Assembly (NCBI RefSeq): GCF_001613445.1
Contig: NZ_BDCJ01000017.1
Span: 1 to 64,000, forward strand
DNA from: Nocardia grenadensis NBRC 108939
GTDB lineage: Bacteria > Actinomycetota > Actinomycetes > Mycobacteriales > Mycobacteriaceae
Direction: 5' to 3'
DNA length: 64,000 nucleotides
The notes beneath the pieces were generated by a model. That model made no database searches and was not told the origin of the DNA. It worked only from the letters and a program-made list of their open reading frames with translations. The translations under genes were made by a program, and so were the position numbers. Of the stretch, positions 59,414 through 64,000 are shown one piece after another; within the stretch, counting starts at the first letter, position 1, and every line of letters begins with the position of its first letter.

Positions 59414-60148
59414 ATGAGCACTCGCACCGCTGTTGTCACCGGGGCCAGCTCGGGTATCGGCGAAGCCACCGCCCGGGAACTCGCGAAACAGGGGTACCAC
59501 GTGTATGTGGGTGCCCGCCGGGTCGACCGGCTGCGGGCGCTGGCCGACGAGATCGGCGGTACCGCGCTGGAACTCGATGTCACCTCCGACGAATCGGTTC
59601 GCGCCTTCGCCGACGCGATCGAGACCGCGAACGTACTGGTCAACAATGCCGGCGGCGCCAAGGGCCTGGCTACGGTCGCCGAGGCCGATCTCGACGACTG
59701 GCGCTGGATGTGGGAAACCAACGTCCTCGGCACCCTCCGGATGACCAAGGCGCTGCTGCCGAAACTGATCGCCTCCGGCGACGGCCTGATCGTCACCATC
59801 ACCTCGGTCGCGGCCTTCCACGCCTACGACAACGGTTCCGGCTACACCTCGGCCAAACACGCCCAGGCCGTCCTGCACCGGACCCTGCGCGGCGAACTCC
59901 TCGGGCAGCCGGTCCGGCTCACCGAGATCGCCCCCGGCGCGGTGGAGACCGAATTCTCCCTGGTCCGCTTCGCCGGCGACACCGACCGCGCGGCCGCGGT
60001 CTACCAGGGCATAGATCCGCTGGTCGCCCAGGACATCGCCGAGATCGTGGCCTTCGCCGCGAGCCGCCCCCCACGCGTCAACCTGGACCAGATCATCGTC
60101 AAACCCCGCGACCAGGCCGACCCGGGCCGCTTCGCCCGCCGTACCTGA
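59414..60148 (+). CDS. Short-chain dehydrogenase/reductase (Rv0484c-like)
   Basis: 244 residues of the classical SDR family. The dinucleotide motif is VVTGASSGIGEATARELA, then NVLVNNAGGAKGL, a catalytic Ser in TITSVAAF, and YTSAKHAQA with the Tyr-X3-Lys. It ends RFARRT. Mycobacterial counterpart lies next to mshA and murB likewise. Substrate not known. ATG at 59414 follows the divergent hydrolase at a distance of 23 bases. The stop is 22 bases from the convergent murB stop. Confidence 0.9.
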   Translation: MSTRTAVVTGASSGIGEATARELAKQGYHVYVGARRVDRLRALADEIGGTALELDVTSDESVRAFADAIETANVLVNNAGGAKGLATVAEADLDDWRWMWETNVLGTLRMTKALLPKLIASGDGLIVTITSVAAFHAYDNGSGYTSAKHAQAVLHRTLRGELLGQPVRLTEIAPGAVETEFSLVRFAGDTDRAAAVYQGIDPLVAQDIAEIVAFAASRPPRVNLDQIIVKPRDQADPGRFARRT

Positions 60149-60170
60149 CGCTCGGCAACCCGCGGCGCCG

Positions 60171-61277
60171 CTACAGCTCCGCCCCCACTGTGACCGGTTC
60201 CGGGACCAGCACGACCCCGAACCGCTCCGCCACCCCGTCGCGGACCGTCCGGGCGAGGGCGACGATATCGGCGGCCGTGGCGTCACCGCGGTTGGTCAAG
60301 GCAAGGGTGTGTTTGGTGGACAGGCGCGCAGGCGCGGCCGGACCCGGGAAGCCCTTGGCGAAGCCGGCGCGTTCGATCAGCCAGCCCGCGGAGAGCTTCA
60401 CTCCGCCGATCCCCGGATAGGTGGGCACCGGCACATCGCCGAGCCGATCGCGGACGGCGGCCAGGACCCGGTCCACCTCGGCGTCGGGCACGACCGGGTT
60501 GGTGAAGAACGATCCGGCGCTCCAGGTGTCGTGGTCGGCGGGATCGAGGACCATTCCTTTGCCCGCCCGCAGCCCGAGCACGGTTTCGCGGACGGCGGCG
60601 GCGGGCCGGGTCTCCCCTTCCGCGGCGCCCAGTCGCCGTGCGAGTTCCTTGTAGCGCAGGGGCGCGCTCGTACCGTCGGGGCGCAGCGCGAACTCCACCG
60701 CCAGCACCACTGCCGCGTCGCTGTGTTTCAACCGGCTGGTCCGGTAGCCGAAGTCGAGCGCGTCGGGAGTCACCCAGTCGATCTCCCCGGTGGCCCGGTC
60801 CAGTAACCGCACCCGGCGCAGCAGCCGGTCGACCTCGACGCCGTAGGCGCCCACATTCTGTACGGGAGTGGCCCCGGCCGAGCCCGGAATCCCGGACAGG
60901 CACTCCAGCCCGCCGAACCCGGCCCGCACACTCGCGGCCACCACACCGTCCCAGTTCGCACCCGCCTCCACCGTGACGCTGCCGGCCCCGAATTCGACCC
61001 CTTCGGTGGCGACACGGACCACCACCGACGCCACATCCTCGTCGGAGACCAGCAGGTTCGAACCGCCGGCGACCAGTAGCACCGGTACCTCGGCGGCGTC
61101 CAGCGCGCGCACGGTCGCCACCAGCGACTCGGTGGTGGCACAGTCGGCAACCGTGGCCGGGCCACCGACGCGCAACGTGGTCAGCTCCGCCAGCGGTACC
61201 GCGGACCGCACGAGCGCGCCCGTTCCGGCCAGCATCTGCCGCAGTTCGTCCGCAGGGACAGCCCGAGAAGTTCGCAC
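60171..61277 (-). CDS. murB: UDP-N-acetylenolpyruvoylglucosamine reductase
   Basis: 368 residues. FAD enzyme finishing UDP-MurNAc in peptidoglycan synthesis. FAD-binding: TTLRVGGPATVADC, LLVAGGSNLLVSDED, GLECLSGIPGSAGATPVQN; substrate-binding end: AGSFFTNPVV (the Ser that donates the proton), PGIGGVKLSAGWLIERAG and TKHTLALTNRGDATA. This is the longer type I form. GTG at 61277 (VRTSRAVPADE) is my choice; the frame stays open to 61340. Divergent from the first DUF2505 gene. Confidence 0.96.
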   Translation of the reverse strand: MRTSRAVPADELRQMLAGTGALVRSAVPLAELTTLRVGGPATVADCATTESLVATVRALDAAEVPVLLVAGGSNLLVSDEDVASVVVRVATEGVEFGAGSVTVEAGANWDGVVAASVRAGFGGLECLSGIPGSAGATPVQNVGAYGVEVDRLLRRVRLLDRATGEIDWVTPDALDFGYRTSRLKHSDAAVVLAVEFALRPDGTSAPLRYKELARRLGAAEGETRPAAAVRETVLGLRAGKGMVLDPADHDTWSAGSFFTNPVVPDAEVDRVLAAVRDRLGDVPVPTYPGIGGVKLSAGWLIERAGFAKGFPGPAAPARLSTKHTLALTNRGDATAADIVALARTVRDGVAERFGVVLVPEPVTVGAEL

Positions 61278-61301
61278 GACCAGACGGTAGCGTGTTCGGT
61301 C

Positions 61302-61790
61302 ATGGCTACAGCGCTGGCGTATACGGCTCGCTACTCTCATCCGGTCGCGACGGTGCGCGAGGCATTCCGCACCGAGCAGTACTGGAAGGACCGGATCGCC
61401 GCCGTGGGCGGGCCCAGTGCCCAGTTCGTCTCGCTGTCGGTCGAGGGTGAGCGGGTGCGGGTCGAGGTCGTCCAGTCCATCCCCGCCGACCTGCTGCCGC
61501 CCGCCATCACCGCCGTACGCCCCGGCGACCTGATCATCCCCCGCACCGAGCTGTGGACCGGTACCACCGGGAGTTTCGAGGCGCGGGTCGAGGGCGCTCC
61601 GGCCGAGGTCCGCGGTGCCATCACCGCCACCGACGAGCCCACCGGCGCGGTCGCCGAGATCTCCGGCACGATCGAGGTGAAGGTTCCACTGTTCGGTCGC
61701 AAGATCGAGGAGGCCATCGGGGAACGGCTCACCGAGCTGCTCGCCGAAGAGGCCGAGTTCACCAACACCTGGATCGCCGGACAGCCGTAG
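61302..61790 (+). CDS. DUF2505 protein 1
   Basis: 162 residues of START-like/SRPBCC fold. It opens ALAYTARYSHPVATVREAF and contains YWKDRIAAVGG, RTELWTGTTGSFEARV, GTIEVKVPLFGRKIEE and a C-terminal helix LTELLAEEAEFTNTWIAG. DUF2505 proteins probably bind a hydrophobic ligand in the START-type cavity; no ligand known. ATG at 61302 is 24 bases from the murB start, so a divergent promoter lies in a very short space. A paralogue follows after 90 bases. Confidence 0.85.
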   Translation: MATALAYTARYSHPVATVREAFRTEQYWKDRIAAVGGPSAQFVSLSVEGERVRVEVVQSIPADLLPPAITAVRPGDLIIPRTELWTGTTGSFEARVEGAPAEVRGAITATDEPTGAVAEISGTIEVKVPLFGRKIEEAIGERLTELLAEEAEFTNTWIAGQP

Positions 61791-61880
61791 CGGCCCGCAG
61801 TCCGCTTCCGCCGTTCCGTGCGAGCGGAAGCGACCCGGCCTCCCACGGAACCGGAGAATCCGGACGGTAACCTACCGCGC

Positions 61881-62396
61881 ATGGCTCGCCGACTGGACTA
61901 CTCCGCCCGCTACCCGCTGCACACCACCGAAGAGCTGTACGCGGCGCTGACCGACCGGGACTACTGGGAGGCCCGGATGGTCGAGATGCGGAAGTACTCA
62001 CCGAACGAGGTCATCAGTCTCGAGGTGGGCGAGGACGGTGTCGAAGTGGTGCTGCACCACATCCTGCCGCGCGAGACGCTGCCGGAGATCGCGCAGTCGG
62101 TGATGCGCAAGGATATGGTCATCACCCGCAAGGAGAGCTTCGGACCGCTCGGTCCGGAGGTCGAGGGCAAGTATTCGGCGTCCATCCCGGCCGGGCCCGG
62201 CAGCTTGACCGGCACCACCCGTCTGTTCCCCACCGACACCGGGTGCACCATGCGGATGTCCTCGGAGGCGAAGGTGTTCATCCCGATGGTCGGGCCGCGG
62301 CTCGAACAGCTCATGCTGGTGAACCTGGTGGATCTGTTCCGCGCCGAGGCCGAAGTGACCCAGAAATGGCTGGACGAGCAAAAAACGGCCGGCTGA
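61881..62396 (+). CDS. DUF2505 protein 2
   Basis: 171-residue paralogue of the gene before it: LDYSARYPLHTTEELYAAL, DYWEARMVEMRKYSP, TRKESFGPLGPEVEGKYSA and VFIPMVGPRLEQLMLVN, ending in FRAEAEVTQKWLDEQKTAG. The family has two copies in this place in many mycolata. ATG at 61881 (MARRLDY); the frame is open upstream to 61818 without homology. Its 3' end overlaps the start of the methyltransferase gene by 31 bases. Confidence 0.85.
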   Translation: MARRLDYSARYPLHTTEELYAALTDRDYWEARMVEMRKYSPNEVISLEVGEDGVEVVLHHILPRETLPEIAQSVMRKDMVITRKESFGPLGPEVEGKYSASIPAGPGSLTGTTRLFPTDTGCTMRMSSEAKVFIPMVGPRLEQLMLVNLVDLFRAEAEVTQKWLDEQKTAG

Positions 62397-63184
62397 GCGT
62401 TCCGCTCGGCACCGTCACCCGGGGCACGACCGGGACCAATCGGCTCCGCCGCAGTGACCGTCAGCTGATCGGCGACCCCCGGATCTCCGAGGTATTGCGC
62501 GGTGCCGCCGATCCGCTGGTGGTGGATCTCGGTTATGGGGCCCAACCGTGGACGACGCTGGAACTGGCCGCGCGGTTGCGTACGGTGCGTCCCGATGTGC
62601 GGGTGGTCGGACTGGAGATCGATCCCGCCCGGGTCGTCCCCGCCCGCGACGGCGTCGTTTTCGCCCGGGGCGGGTTCGAATTGGCCGGACTGCGGCCGGT
62701 GCTGGTGCGTGCCTTCAATGTCCTGCGCCAGTATCCGGAGTCCGCGGTCACGCACGCGTGGGAGACCGTGCTGGCCGGTCTGGCGCCGGGTGGTCTCCTG
62801 GTCGAGGGGACCTGTGACGAACTCGGCCGCCGCTGCGCCTGGGTGGTGCTGGACCGATCGGGCCCGCGCACCCTGACTCTCGCGTGGGATCCGTTCACCG
62901 TCGAACGACCCTCCGACCTCGCCGAACGCCTCCCGAAAGCGCTGATCCACCGTAATGTGCCCGGTGAACGGGTGCACACCCTGCTCGGCGCGGCCGACCG
63001 GGCGTGGGCGCACACCGCACCGCTGGCCGTCTTCGGACCACGGGTGCGCTGGCGCGCGGCGGCGGACCGGTTGCGGGCACAGGGTTTCCCGGTGCACGAT
63101 TTCCGCCGTCGGCTACGCGACAGTGTGCTGAGCGTCCCGTGGCCGGTGGTCGCACCCGCCGGACAGGCGGAACCATTAGTGTGA
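62366..63184 (+). CDS. Class I SAM-dependent methyltransferase-like protein
   Basis: 272 residues. A Rossmann-like core with motif I VVDLGYGAQPWTTLELAA, motif II VVGLEIDPARV, and GGLLVEGTCDELGRR. The glycine-rich loop is unusual (GYGAQP rather than GxGxG), as in a conserved group of actinobacterial proteins, so activity is unproven. The ATG at 62366 is inside the DUF2505 gene and gives MAGRAKNGRLSVPLG; a start further into the frame is possible. A CRP-like site overlaps its stop codon. Confidence 0.75.
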   Translation: MAGRAKNGRLSVPLGTVTRGTTGTNRLRRSDRQLIGDPRISEVLRGAADPLVVDLGYGAQPWTTLELAARLRTVRPDVRVVGLEIDPARVVPARDGVVFARGGFELAGLRPVLVRAFNVLRQYPESAVTHAWETVLAGLAPGGLLVEGTCDELGRRCAWVVLDRSGPRTLTLAWDPFTVERPSDLAERLPKALIHRNVPGERVHTLLGAADRAWAHTAPLAVFGPRVRWRAAADRLRAQGFPVHDFRRRLRDSVLSVPWPVVAPAGQAEPLV

Positions 63185-63195
63185 CTCATATCACA
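63180..63195. promoter_or_regulatory. CRP/GlxR-type palindrome upstream of the LmeA-like gene
   Basis: TGTGA-CTCATA-TCACA, an exact match to TGTGA-N6-TCACA, the CRP (Rv3676/GlxR) consensus in mycolata. It overlaps the methyltransferase stop and lies 98 bases before the next gene's ATG. A CRP-type site is expected to bind cAMP-CRP or GlxR. Confidence 0.75.
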
Positions 63196-63292
63196 AAAAT
63201 GAGCCGCAACCCACGCTGACGTCGCAACCTTCACCAGCGGCCCATAACCGGTCCACAGAGCCGGCACAGAATCATCGTGAAGAATCTCAGGC

Positions 63293-64000
63293 ATGTCCAC
63301 CAAGCCCCTGCCTGCACCGAAGGTCGGCCGCCGGACCGTCGTGATCGCCGTACTCACCGTGATCGTGCTCGTGGTGGCGGCGCTCATCGGCGGCGAGGCC
63401 TATGCGCGACACCGAATCGCGGGCTGTATCAGTTCGCAGTTCGAAAAAGAGATGGGCTCGCAGATCGATGTCGGCTTCGGCGCGAAACCCCTACTGATCA
63501 CCTGGCTGGACGGGAAGGTCTCGCGGATGGACGTCGACAGTAAGGGCGACGCATTCGGCCCGGCCGTCGATATGCAGGTCCACGCCCAATTCCACGATAT
63601 CGAGATGGCCAAGGGGAGCAATAGCGGCAGCTCGGTCGGGAGTTCGGACGCCGATGTCACCTGGAGCAACTCCGGGATCTCCCAGACGCTCGAGGGCCTG
63701 GTCAGCGATGTGCAGTCCGACCCCGACACCGGGCAACTGACCATGAAGGTGCTCGGCGGTATCGGGGCCATGCAGCTCACCCCGCGGATCCAGAACGGCA
63801 AAGTCGATATCGACGTCTCCCAGGCGCAGTTCCTCGGTATCGGAGTACCCAACGACCTGGCCCAGGGTGTGGTGAACCTGATGACCGAGAGCCTGCAGAC
63901 CTACCCGATGGGCCTGCAGCCGACCGATCTGCGGGTCACCGCCGACGGTATCCAGGTGGATCTGCAGGGCGGCCCGACCGAACTGCCCGCCGCCGAAGGC
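63293..64000 (+). CDS. LmeA-type (DUF2993) phospholipid-binding protein, 3' end outside the window
   Basis: 236 codons visible. An N-terminal membrane anchor/signal (TVVIAVLTVIVLVVAALIGG) leads into the DUF2993 domain: SQFEKEMGSQIDVGFGAKP, LITWLDGKVSRMDV, then QLTPRIQNGKVDIDVSQAQF and LRVTADGIQVDLQGG. In M. tuberculosis LmeA binds phosphatidylinositol and is linked to mannan synthesis; this one is a family member, the same role inferred only. ATG at 63293. Possibly controlled by the CRP-type site upstream. Confidence 0.85.
   Translation, partial: MSTKPLPAPKVGRRTVVIAVLTVIVLVVAALIGGEAYARHRIAGCISSQFEKEMGSQIDVGFGAKPLLITWLDGKVSRMDVDSKGDAFGPAVDMQVHAQFHDIEMAKGSNSGSSVGSSDADVTWSNSGISQTLEGLVSDVQSDPDTGQLTMKVLGGIGAMQLTPRIQNGKVDIDVSQAQFLGIGVPNDLAQGVVNLMTESLQTYPMGLQPTDLRVTADGIQVDLQGGPTELPAAEG

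Overview
The window is about 68 percent GC (estimated by eye), densely coded and mostly chromosomal core. Gene order and content point to a mycolic-acid actinomycete, most probably Nocardia or a close relative. The order closely follows the M. tuberculosis Rv0484c-Rv0555 neighbourhood, rearranged into blocks: mshA, gpm1, senX3-regX3, ppx1, proC, the galE2-like gene, serB1, hemACDB, hemL, the ccs genes and menA/E/B/D. It also carries mycothiol (mshA), menaquinone and BldC genes. I saw no tRNA, rRNA, CRISPR array, insertion sequence or prophage.

Layout. 1-4184: the end of a large assimilatory nitrate reductase fused to a CysJ-type flavoprotein. 4194-4958: a deletion scar joining two headless genes, an aldo/keto reductase and a TetR regulator. 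5.0-13.8 kb: a menaquinone cluster (menD, menB, menE, menA) with small accessory genes. 13.9-22.7 kb: a lineage-specific stretch with a ClpN-domain protein, a small HTH protein and a twin-palindrome operator, a drug-type ABC exporter, a 1131-aa SARP/NB-ARC regulator, a CysK2-like enzyme and bldC. 22.9-29.6 kb: System II cytochrome c maturation (ccsB, resB, ccdA, tlpA) with a histidine phosphatase and hemL. 31.0-38.6 kb: heme synthesis (hemB, hemD/cobA, hemC, hemA), coupled to the NADH sensor rex and a glutaredoxin.

38.7-50.1 kb: HAD phosphatase, acyltransferase, epimerase, the 33-aa ribosomal protein bS22, an excisionase-like HTH protein, proC, thioesterase, sugar isomerase, a proline-rich membrane protein, ppx and two orphan genes. 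A pair of roughly 133-bp direct repeats lies at 44.65-44.97 kb. 50.1-58.4 kb: regX3-senX3, then a secreted CocE-type hydrolase, gpmA, a ROK kinase, a gene remnant, a YbjN protein and mshA. 58.5-64.0 kb: hydrolase, SDR, murB, two DUF2505 paralogues, a methyltransferase and the start of an LmeA-type lipid-binding protein.

Much of the window serves respiration: menaquinone, heme, cytochrome c assembly, and Rex as a redox switch. Most operons use 4-bp ATGA/GTGA overlaps. Predicted control sites include a Rex operator, two CRP/GlxR-type palindromes, a PHO-box-like triplet upstream of senX3 and the twin palindrome upstream of the HTH-ClpN pair. All functions are assigned by reading motifs and gene order; no database search was run.
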